Of a stretch of DNA of 64,000 nucleotides, positions 38,001 through 50,000 are shown piece after piece. The position numbers and the translations under genes were made by a program. Under the pieces are notes generated by a model. That model saw only the letters and a list, made by a program, of their open reading frames with translations, was not told the DNA's origin and ran no database searches. Origin of the DNA: Eublepharis macularius (Eukaryota > Chordata > Lepidosauria > Squamata > Eublepharidae); contig NC_072800.1 in NCBI RefSeq assembly GCF_028583425.1, positions 93,217,001 through 93,281,000 of the forward strand. The letters run 5' to 3'. Position 1 is the first letter of the stretch, and each line of letters begins with the position of its first letter.

Positions 38001-41000
38001 CTCAGAGCAACCTTGTGACGTAGGTGAGAATATTGGACTACAATCTGGGAGACCCAGGTTCGAATCCTCACTCCGCCAAGAAAGGTTACTGGGTGACCTT
38101 GGGACAGGCATATACTCTCAGCCTAATCTACCTCACAGGATTGTTGTGAGAATAAAATAGAGGAGAATGATTTAAGCCACTTTGGATCTGTATTGGGAAG
38201 AAAGGCGGGGTATAAATGACATAAATAAATAAGGACTATCCCCCCGTGGCAGACAGAGGAGGCTGAGGGAACAGGTGTCTTCCGGAGTTCGGGTCTGAGG
38301 ACATCCCGAGTCCTCAAGCAGACTCACAGGGCTCAAACAGATGAGATGAAGCTGCAGATCATGGATCTTGTTCCATCTCTCCAAAAGGCAAATGGCAGAC
38401 TTCTGCAGCCTCCGTTGGCATTGAGGCCTTGCTAACCCTCAACCTTCCATTCACTTTGGCAATCTGAAACCAGCCCCCCGCTCTGCTATTGGTATTTAAC
38501 AAGAGAAAACGTGTTCTTTGAAAATATGTCCTTTAAAAACCTGTCCTTTCCCCCCCTTTAAAAAGCTAATAGAAAGCAGGCAGCCCAGTTTTGATCAGAG
38601 AAAATGAGCAGCAATTAAAGACTTAGCAGCTCCCTGCTTCCCTGCAGAGCCCCAAGGGAAACCGAGGCTACCTAACGCTGCAGGTTGCATTTTATGGGCC
38701 AATCCAGAGACACGGTTATCTGGTCTGATTCGTCCAAGCCCCTTTGCCACTTGTGTGAACCACAACAGAGAGTAACGCGGTAATGAGTATGAAAAAACAA
38801 AACAAAAACTACCCGTGTGGTGATGTGATACTGAACGGATGTGGTATTAAGTACTTATAAGAAATATTTATGAAGGAATCATTGTCTGTGTACTCTTTGA
38901 GAAAGATGATATGAAACGGGATTAACCAGGATCTAGACAACCCGTCGGAGGATCTTTTACTATCATATTGGAATAATCACAGTCATCTGGAGTGGTTTGC
39001 AACCTAGGACCTTATAGAAATTGGATTCTTCCTCACGAATTGGACACGTAGTGCTCGGGACCTTATACATTTGTTTGAAGGACTTGTGTTCATGTGGTGC
39101 TGTATATGCATTTGCACTTTAAAACATTTATGTGCAATGAAAAATTACAATAGCCCTTTGGGCGCTTGCACTTTATTAATCATTGATTAATTGATTGAAG
39201 GTACCTGTACTGTAGCACTTGCGTTAATAGTTTTCCAATTGTGAGTAGGAGCATTGAAGGAATTTTCTGTGGTTCAGAAATTTCCTAACTTGTTATAGTG
39301 AACTTACTGTGTGACTTATATAAATGAATTGTTAATAAAACAGGATTGTAATTGGACACATTGAACTTATTAGTAAGGTTACACGGGTAGTTTTTGTTTT
39401 GTTTTTTCACTTGGGTGAACCAGTCTGGGGTAGAAAACAGAGGTGAGAGTCCCTTACCCAACTATCACTAAGTATTTCTAAGAGGTTTTTTTTTAAAAAA
39501 GTTACATAAGCTACAAATAATTCATAAAAATGTATTAAATCTTAATATCCCAGAAGGTAATTAGAGTGGGTAGCCACTTAAGCCCACTGTTGCAGCCAAA
39601 TTAAACCGTGCGTCGGATGAAGTACGCTCTGATTCGTGAAAGCTTCTGCCAGAATGAAGTTTGTTAGTCTTTAAGATACCCCCAAACTCATTTCAACATC
39701 CCAGAAAATATTTAAACTCAATGTACAGATACGTCAGTAGCCAGCTCCCTTCTATATAATAACAAGAGGCTGGGGAAAATGTCATAGCGCACAATCCCCT
39801 CCCACGTCCTCCCAACAAGCTTTGCGAAGGGCAGCAGCGGCAGCGTGGGTCCAGCAAGGCAACTGCAGCAGAGCCTTCAGCGGCTTGTCTCCTGCAGGGG
39901 GCGCTCCTGGTGCCGGCTCATCCAAGCTCACTGAGCAGCCTGCAGTCCAGACTCGGAGCTGGCTGCATCTGCAGGCAAGCCGAGCAGCCCCTGGCTCAGC
40001 CGCGTCCCAAGGCATGGCAAGTCTCTAGCCACACAGAAGGAAGAGCTTGGGAAGAGGGTTCTGGAGGCACCGAGGACCTCTCAGGACAGCCCTCCCCCTT
40101 TCCTCTGGTAATCAGCTTTCTGTTTGTCGTACTTTTATCCTACCCTCCTTCTGAGTTTTTCAGGGCACCGTACATGCTTTCTGCCCTCTTCTCCCCACCC
40201 CTTACCACAGCCCTATGAGGCAGGTGAGGCCACAAGAGAATGACTGACGCGGCTCACCCAGAAAACATCATAGAAGAATGCAAGATTCAGGTCCAGTGGC
40301 ACCTTAAAGACTTAACTAGATTTCCAGGCTCAAAGCTCCCTTCTTCAGAAAAGTGGGGATTTGAACACAGGTCTCCCAAGTGCTTGTTCAGCAACTGCTA
40401 CACCACACCACACCGTCTCTTGTGGCGAGTATTGCAGGGGAGAGGTGACAACTTTCCGTAGGCAGCTCTGCAGGAAACAAGCTAGGGATTTCTTGGGCAG
40501 TGATGACGTGGCCGTGGCTGGTGCAGATCAGTGGACCCACAGCTGATTGACAGCTTAGCAGCTGAACAACCCATGCCCCTAATTGGAGGCATGGAGTCCA
40601 GTGACACCAGCGGCTTCTAAGGAGCCGCTGTACGCAAATCCTGCTGTTCTACTGTAGACCAACACAGCTACCCACCTAAAACCACCCATGCGGTGAAGAA
40701 CAGGCTCAGGAGCCCCCCGCTTACCAGCGTCAGGACTCTGTTGATGGGAATCATGCCCGGCCGGATGGCGCCTCCAGGCTTCAGCGCCTCCTGGACCTCC
40801 TCGGGGATGAGGAAGGACTCGTTGTACCAGATTTCAAATTCTGAAAAAAAAAATAACAAAGGCAAGCAGGTGCAAGGGCAGGATTTCAAGGGGCAGCCAG
40901 GGCTGGGCAGTGCTTGGCTTCGAGCTGCCCTAGAGCAGGTGGTCAGAAGGGGACGGCTGGATGCTCAGCCATTCTGAGTGCCCCTTGCCCACTGCGTGCC

Positions 41001-44000
41001 TTGGGACAGGCGGGAGGAACAGGCCTCCTTAGCCTAACAGCTCTTTGCACATCTCAACAGCAGGATCTCTCCATGACCGAAAGGGTCTCCGGGAAGACGG
41101 CAAGGCTGGATGATTTGCCCACAATCGTGGCAGCAAAGTCAGCTCTGGCACTATTGTTGGCTGCAATCAATGTTCCCTCTAAGCTTTGCAGTGTTGTGAG
41201 CTAAAAATCTACTTTGTGAGCCGAAACAACAACTTTCATTAAAGTTTTGAGTGCACCTCCTTTTTAAAAAAAATTGCAATCAAATTTTTTTATTACAATC
41301 AAAACAATTTAACAATAAAAGCCATTAGGTGAAAGGGCCACAAAAATCAGAGTATACTTCTGTATAAAAATGGATATGTCCATGCTGATTACAAAGGGGT
41401 TGCTGCAAAATAAAGCAGACACGCAATGGCACCTTAAAGACTAGCACGTTTATTTCAAGATGAGCTTTTGTGACTCAGTGCTTACTTCTTCAGCCTCCTT
41501 CTGCACCAAGGCCAAGTTAAATGACGCCTTCACCGTGGTGGTGGCTGAGGCTCTACCTCCTCTCCTCCGCTCTCTGGGGCTGAGGGGATCCTAGCGATTT
41601 CAGGCTGCATGGGTCAGGCCAGACCCGATCACTCAGCTCTGCTCTGTTCCCCAGCTAGAGAGCCAGCAGTGGTTGGAGGCGCTCTCTGGCACCACCTTGG
41701 GGGCCAAACCAGCCACAGCCAGGAAGGGAGGAGGCTCCATCCCTGCTCCATCCCTATAGGGCCCACCTGCAGATGCTGGCTGAGTGGGAGGGCGGGGCCG
41801 CCTGAGGGTTAGTATCTGTGAGCTTCATCTGAGAAGCTGTGAGCGGAAGAGTCAGAATCTGTGAGCGACTGCGCACGTGCTCACATTAGCGGGAACACTG
41901 GCTGCAATACTGCCGGGCAGCCCCTGACCTGTGCATTTGCTGCATTTCCATACGATGAAGCCCACAAGCCCTGGTTCAAAACTAGCCCTCACGTGGCATG
42001 TAGAAAGGAGAGTGCATGCTCAGAAGAGAGCAGAAGCCGGGTCCAGGAGGAACATCCTCTGGCGTCTGCAGCTGGCAGTACCTGTCAGCAGCTTCTGACG
42101 GCACTGATCCACCAGGTGCTGGCAGTACTGGACTTCGGACTGGAGGTCTCTGAAACTGCCGAAGTCCGCTCGGTATTGCTTCCGCAGCTCCTTCATCTTC
42201 ACGAGCAGCAGGAATTCATCTTCGTCGATGATGATTTGACCCTCCTCGTTCAGATATTCTCCTGCCAGGCCCCAAAAGAGAACAAAGGCTTGGGGGAATC
42301 TCCAAATATTGGAAAGAAATCAGAGGAGCCTCTCTTATGGAAAATCTCACTTCGCTTTCCGAGCACCTTGCCTACCGAGTATCTCACCTTCTTCCAAGGA
42401 GCCTGGGGCAGCTTAAGCAGCTCTCCTTTCCCAGGGTCAGAACGCACGAGACAAACTTCACACAAAGAGCACTTGACTGGTCCCGCAATCTCTACTGGGA
42501 ATAGTAGTCTAAAAAACCCACCCCTCTCCGAGCAAAGTGGAATTTCTTGCAAAGAACAGCCGCTCAACTGAAGAGATTGCCTTTCAAAGAGATTCTCTCA
42601 AAGAGAGACTGATTCTCTTTCAAAAATCCAACCAGCTGGTTTTGCTTCAGCTCAGAGATAGAGGTGAGGGTGGGGTGAATCCGAGCTCCGATTCCCTACC
42701 GGGAGGGGCAAATTGCTCTCTTGCTTGCAAAACTCCTCTGCTTTTTTTCTGCCTCTTGTTACACTGTTCCCCCACCCACCTCATCCCAAATTCTCAGAGG
42801 ATTTTTGAAAAAGAGAGAGTGCGTGTGTGTGTGTGTGAAACTCCTCCCTCCCCAGCTGAGAATCGCATTGAGCCGATGGTTTTTATAAACTACAATTCCC
42901 AGGGATCATTGCAGGATCTGACACTTGCCCATGAGTATTGTGTGTTTTGACCCAGTTTATCGTTACAGATAGATTAGGCTAAGAGAGTGTGACTGACCTG
43001 AGGTCACCCAGTGAACTTTACAGCAGAGTTGGGAGGTGAACGTGGGTTTCCTAGATCCTAGTTAGCCACATTGTCACATCCAGAATTCTGAAACTGCACC
43101 CCCAACAACCCTCTGGCTAGACACTTGCTCACTTTCCTAGTCCAGCTGGTGGCCAGACTTCCCTGGGGCTTCCAGGACTGGGACTGGTTGGCAGCCAAGT
43201 TTTCAAGGTCTAACACTCTTGGCTGCCTGACTTGGGTGTGCTGCTGTCTCCTTCACAGTGAAGCACCATTCCCTAATGTGGCACCCATGGGCACCAGGTG
43301 TCTGCTGTGTGCTTCGGGAAAGTAGGTTGGCCTTTTGTGGGCTGCTATGGGGGCGGGAGCATGCCACACTATCTGGGGGCCCGCCGTGCTGCCCGGGTGG
43401 GTGCTTCAGGAAGCGTGCCCCCCCGCCAGCCAGATAAATGGGGGGAGGGGGAGCAAGGGATCCCCCACCCCGGGTGGGGGAATGGCACCTCTACTTGGTC
43501 ATTCTCTCTGTGTGTATTTTAATCCTCCCTTTCCGCCGTTATCTTCTGTATTTGTGTTATCCCCCCTCTTTTCTGTGTGTGTTTGTATTCCCTATCCTCT
43601 TCCTTGTGCGTGCATGCATACGTGCATGCGTGTGCATGTGTTTTTGTCATGTTAGTGCAGAGCCATGAAAATGGCAGGACCATTCTGCAATAATTCTCTG
43701 ATTGGTGGAAATAGTCTCTGACATCAGAGATGGAGCTTTCCTTGGGACTGGTTAGGTTTGCTAATCAATCTCACCAAGGAGGCTGGCTTAGGGTCAGAGT
43801 CCATTGCCCATAAATACCTGGGAGCTCTGCACTTTTTTTGTCCCACTTTGGAACATCTGGAGACCCCAAGACCAATGGGCCAGGGGTTAAGGACTCCTCC
43901 ACTATCTTGGTATTACAGGGAACTCTGAGGAACCTTTTACAACTTAGGTAAAGTGTGCTTAGCTGAGTTAGTTCAACATTATTCTTTTATTCGATAGACT

Positions 44001-47000
44001 GTGTGCTGTGTGATGGTGTGCTTTTCCCTGGATTTTGTATTTTGTCCTCCTTCCTACCCTTTTGAATCCACCCACCCTTTCTCCCTTTGTTTTCTTATAA
44101 TAAACCTCCTTTCTATAAAGGCATTTTTGGCTTCCTTGGTACAATCCCTTTCTCTGGGATATTTCTCTGACTCTTTTCCCTGTGGGCCAGACTGGGTGTT
44201 ACCCAGTTTGCTATAAGATAGTTTTTCAGGGTTTCCACCCCGTTATTTGTTATTTTGCTAGGACTGAGCCGGAAGGGCTGCTTCCCAGCGGATCGGTCTA
44301 GCTGTTCTCAGGAGGTATCTGAGCAATGGCAAGCGACTACCCGAGTGTTTTCCTTGGAAACCTTGGTCTAAGGTTATTCACAGCAAGAAAAGCCACTTTC
44401 CCCCCCTTTCCTAACTGTAAAAATGTGTGTGCCTGGCTCCGCCTCCTGTGGCAAACATTTTGTAGCAGCGCCCACCACCCTGCCTCAAAAATCCACAGGC
44501 TCAAAAAGGCTGGGGACCCCTGCAGCGGAGTATTCTTTATAAAAATGAAGTTCCATCCATAATAGCTACAAACGTTGTCAGAAAAACACTTAAAAACATA
44601 AAACAAGAAGCAGGGCACTAAAAACTCTTAATAGAGTAGGAAGCACAACGGTGAAAACACACATGCATGCCCACACACTCTGAAGTCATGAAAATGCTGG
44701 CTGGATGAGAGAGAAATCTTAATAAAATCAAGAGAATCTGTTCCAAATGATGGGTGCTGGGAGATGGTTCCACTCCGGATACATCCTGTGGGAAAGAGTT
44801 CCAGGGCCAGCATTCGTCCGTCTGAATTTCCCCCCTTTAGAGTCTCTTCCGCTCCCAACCTGCAGTCCAGGCATTACTTACCCTGCTGCTCCCGGTCCAG
44901 TCTCTGGCACTCTAGGGCCTGCTTGGCGGCATCCATCTCCTGCTTGAGCACACTGATCCTCTGAGCAGCCTCGCTCATTTTCCTCTTGCGGTCGATTAGA
45001 ATAGCTTTGTTCTCCTTAAAGATCCGGTTGATCTCACTTCCACGCTCACTCTTGAAGTCCTCAAAGGCGGCAATCCTGGTAGGTGGGCAACTGGAAGAGA
45101 AAGGGAATACAAAGTCAGCCACGGGACTCACAGGGCCAGCTCATTTCAAGATCCCTGGCAAATCTTTTAGGCCTGGAAGAGGTTAAAAATCCTCTCCTAT
45201 GATCCTTAAGGAAGGGAGAGACCTTGTGCATTCTGACGGGAAAGAATCTGCCAGCATGGATCGGAATTATGAAAGGGGAGGCAGCAACCCAGCTTTAGTT
45301 AGTGTGTGTTATTTTGTCTTTATTAAGTGGTTTTAAAATTATATGTACAACTAAATAAAATGATATAAATTGCCTTGAGTCTCAGCGAGAATCGCACATC
45401 ATACATTAGTTGTTTCAAATATGTTGTATTTTTTATTTATTTACATCATTTATAGTCCGCCTTTCTCACTGAGACTCACGGTGGATAACACAGTATGGAG
45501 TTAATACAATCAGTATTAAGTCAGTACATTTCAGTACAATACCTAAGGTAAACAGATACATGTTTTAAAGACATAGCGTTAGCAAGGATCCAAGACAGAA
45601 TAGAAAAATACTGAAGCAAAACATAATCAATTCTAGGACTAACATTAGACAGCATGGAGCGATGGTTGTACATAGGAGTACATATTTAAAGCAGCAGATA
45701 ATACATGAGGCAAAAATGGTGATTAAGTCTATGATCCCCAACTCGTTAGTGAAGCACCTGAGACCCCCTCCCTACAACGCAGCCCTCCCATTTCAGTAAA
45801 AAGCCTTTTTGAATAGTTCGGTTTTGCATCGTTTACGGAAAGCCAGGAGAGTGGGGGCTCTTCTGACTTCCTCAGGCAGGTCATTCCACAGGATAGGGGC
45901 CACCACAGAGAAAGTCCTTGTACGGGCTGCTGCTGACTTCACCTGTGTGCAGCCTGGTACCTGCAGGAGACCCTGTTCGGATGAGCGAAGCTGCCGTGGA
46001 GGAACATAGGGAGGGAGGCAGTCCCATAGGTATGGCGGACTAAAGCCATGAAGAACTTTGTATGTAATAACTAATACTTTGAACTGAGCACGGTAAATGA
46101 TGGGTAGCCAGTGGAGCAACTGGAGGATGGGAGTGATGTTCATGCTCCTGATAACAATTGAGCTGCAGCATTTTGCACTAATTGGAGCCTCCTAGTTAAC
46201 TTAAATGGGAGGCCAATGTATAGAGCATTACAATAGTCAAGCCTTGATGTATATGTAGTTTTAATGTTTGAAATGTTTGCTGCCTGGAGACCCTGAATTG
46301 GGCAGAAAGATGGCATGTAAGTGTTTAAATAAAATAAATCAAGCATATATTCATTGTATTGTACAATGAAAACACCAGGCCAACAAAACATTCTATCCCC
46401 GACAATAGCCCTGCAGAGAAGATTAGCACATCAAGCACCAATCCATATGCAAAAGAACCTCCTCAGGATACAGTGAAGCCTCCCGCCATTAGCATTCCAC
46501 ACCCTGGGAAACTCTCACAGGATGACTCAGCTCAACCCCACCCCTCCTGAGTAGATACAAATGACCTACATCTTTTCCACACTGTGACACTGAGAGATCT
46601 CTGTCTTTTGGTGCTACACCTCTGAAGATGCCAGCCACAGCTGCTGGCGAAACGTCAGGAACTACAATGCCAAGACCACGGCCATACAGCCCGGAAAACC
46701 CACAACAACCATATATTCATTTCTCTAAATGGGGTGAATGGCAGCAACATGGGAAATGAAGTTCAGTGTAGCTGGAGGAAAGAGCAAGAGTCTCGTAGCA
46801 CCTATAACAAAAGTTGTGGTAGGGAATGAGCTTTCGTGAGTCACAGCTCACTTCTTCAGGGCTACAGACAAGCATGGCTACCCATCCTGATCTACTTCAA
46901 TGTGAAACATCATACCATTGGAACAAAAAAATTCAACTTTTAAGTATATGCTAATATACCTTACCTAACCGTTGTGGTGGGTAAATAGGTGGAAACTGTT

Positions 47001-50000
47001 ATTCATACAAATAACAGTTCGTAGCTTATGCCACAAAAAAGTTGGTTAGTCTTAAAGGTGCTGCTGGACTTTTACTATTTTGCTACTACAGACTAACACG
47101 ACCAACTCCTCCGGATCTATGATTGGCCATTGTGTACAGACAGGACGCCGGGCTAGCTGGACCCCTGGTGTGACCTGGCACAGCTGCTCTGATGTCTTTG
47201 TACAAATGGCATGCTGTTCCCGCAGCTCTGTAAAATGCAAAAAGCACTATGCAAAACCCTACCTGGGCTGGGCTGCAGCATCATCCTTAGGCCCAGATTC
47301 AGTGCGGCAGGTCTCGACGCTGAGGACGTCCTGGGCCTCCTTTGCCTCTTGCTCCTTGCTGACCACCTGGCTGCGCGAGATGGAAATGGAATCCAGCTCC
47401 TTCCCTGAAATAGTACTGGCCAGGCCTTCCTTCCGTGGAGCAGAGCTGGAAGATAAGCAGAGGGCCCAAGATCCACCCAGGATGCTTTGTGACAGAGAGG
47501 CCCTTGGATCCAAGACTCTTCAGTCGAACACGCTAATGACCGCACCTCACCTGTTCCGGTTTCTTTTTCTGATCCCAGAGTACAAACCACTTTGCCGACA
47601 AGGGCTGCTATGTCACGCAGCTAGAGTGGTCTCTGAAAGAAGCAGTTGGAGAGGATGCCAAGGCCCCCCCTGCCTCAGAAGCCTCATTTCCCCACCTTCA
47701 CCCCCTGAAAAGCACAGCGTGCCTTCACACGTGTGGGCAATGTGTCTGCAATGGACCAAAATGAAAAAAACACAAATGGATCCGTTCTGAGCCAGCACTG
47801 GCCAACCTGGAGTGAACTAGCAATGGAATGGAATGATTCCAGAACCCTCCGGAACCGAAACAGAAGGTTCCTTGGTGCACAACCTTAGTGGATACTGTGA
47901 CCCCTCTGACAAGCACTAAAGCATCCCGAGTGCCTGTCTCCTGGGCCAAAGAAGGGACCAAGCTTAGCAGGCAGAGAAAACACATCCTCAGTTCTGGGGG
48001 TGGGGTCACATTTGCCACAGCCACTAAAAGAGTGACTAATAGAGATGGGCACAAACTGGGAAAATGGCGGTTTGCTGCAGTTCATGGTTCATCATGTTTC
48101 ATGAACCACCATGAACTTGCCTGGTTCGCGAACCGGTTCGTTTGGTTCGTCGATTTGTCACTTACGGGGATGCAGACCGTCTGCAGAAAGCCCATTCTCC
48201 CACGTTACCTAGGTAACAGATTGATCGGCACCAGGCTGTCTGTAGTGACGAACTGAAAAACGAACCCTACAAACCGCTCTAAAAATCATAGCGTTCATCA
48301 TGGTTTGTCAGAAATGAGCTCCAACAAACCACCGGTTCGCAAACCAAAAACCGTCCCAGTTCGTGATTAACTCTGGTTCGTATTTTGGTTCGTTCTCACC
48401 TCTAGTGACTAAAGATGCACAACTATGCAACCAAAAGAGGACCAACCTGGGCTGTTCTTTGCCTTTTTTCATTTTCGCTCTCTTCCCTCCAGATTTGGCT
48501 GAGAAAGGAGCGACTCCAATGCCAAATCCTTGCCCGTCAACCTCACCAACCAGGTGGCCATCAGCATCTACCAGTCCTGCCTGAGAACAGTGAAGGATAA
48601 GAGGGAGTACTAAGGGGTTAGAATCTGTGCTGCCAGATTCTAAGAATCTTCAACCGGGATTCTGCTCATTGAACCAAGAATAGGACACACACACAGAGAT
48701 CCAAAATCAGGCTAGCCCAATCTCATCGGATCTCGGAACCTAAGCAGGATCAAGCCTGGTTAGAATCATAGGGTTGGAAGAGACTTCCAAGGTCATCTAG
48801 CTGAACCTCTTGCACAATGCAGGAAATTCAAACTACCTCACCCCCCACATTCAAACAGTGACCCTCACTTCATGCCCAGAAGATGGCAAAACCACCGTCA
48901 GGATCCCTAGCGGAACTGGCCTGGGGGAAACTGCTTCCTGACCCCAAGTGGCGACTGGCATTACCCTGGGCATGTAAGAAGAGGCCATTAGAACTAAGCA
49001 CTGAGTACTTAGAATCTGGATGGGAAGCCACCTCTAAAAGCCTCTTGCCTTGGAAACCCCATGGGAATGCCATAGGTCAGCTATGACTTGATGGCACTTT
49101 CCACCATCAGATTTTGAGAATAAATTTTCAGGGATTTGAGTGAGGGGAGATATCAGTGTCTAGATGGAGGCCTTCTGTCCCCTCCCCTATCCTCCAGAAG
49201 ACCCCAAGGCATGCCCACTCACCTTCTGAACTGCAGCCAGAGTGGCAAAGTCACTTTTGTCTATCAGAGTGTACTTGCTCCTCAGCCTGGCTTCCACTTC
49301 CTGCTCCTGTTGGCTGAAGGGGCAGAGAGAGATGCTAAGAGTTGAGCTGCCCTGAGGATTGGGAATGGGCTGACTGACAGAGCTTTGCCTACCAAAGAAT
49401 ACTTCTGGGCTCAACAAAAGCAGCTTGAATGTTCCTGAATGGATCCAGCCTTTTGAATGTGCCACCGTCCATATTTGGGGGAGAAGCGTCATGGGTGCAC
49501 ACCCCCATGCCACTGATGTATTCACTGTAGAACTGTATTGATCTCTCTCTGTCCCAATGTATCGATCTCATGCCATGAGCATATAGTTGTGCTTTATAAT
49601 GTAGCCACATAGTCATGCCATTCTTGCCTGCCTGACAACGAAAGTTTTCACAGAACAAGTAACCAGCCTGTTATCTCTGAGAATATGCTGCACTGACCTT
49701 GCAGCTGGGACCAGCAATGTAACTGTTTCTCAGGGGAGAGAGAAAGACTTTGATTGCTTTGTAATCTGCCATTTCTATCCAGACTAAGTTATCGGGTTCT
49801 CATGCAACTTCTTAGGTTTTCGCGCCTAAATGCAAACTGCTCCCAGGGAAGAGGGAATAGTACTCCCTATATCAGTAGTGCCTTTGCCTGTATCATCATT
49901 CCTGCCAACTTCCCCATCTATGGATGTACCCATGATAACAGATCTCTAAATAAAGACCTTTCAACCAATGCACTTGGGAGTGTTTGCTGTGAGGGGTTTG

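Noticed and set aside
41861..42571. 236-codon plus-strand frame
   Set aside because: It is mainly the shadow of KIF9 exon 14 (42082-42261) on the opposite strand.
45793..46391. Minus-strand open frames as a host gene
   Set aside because: The residues match the C terminus of L2 reverse transcriptase, with a frame break and an L2 3' end directly downstream.
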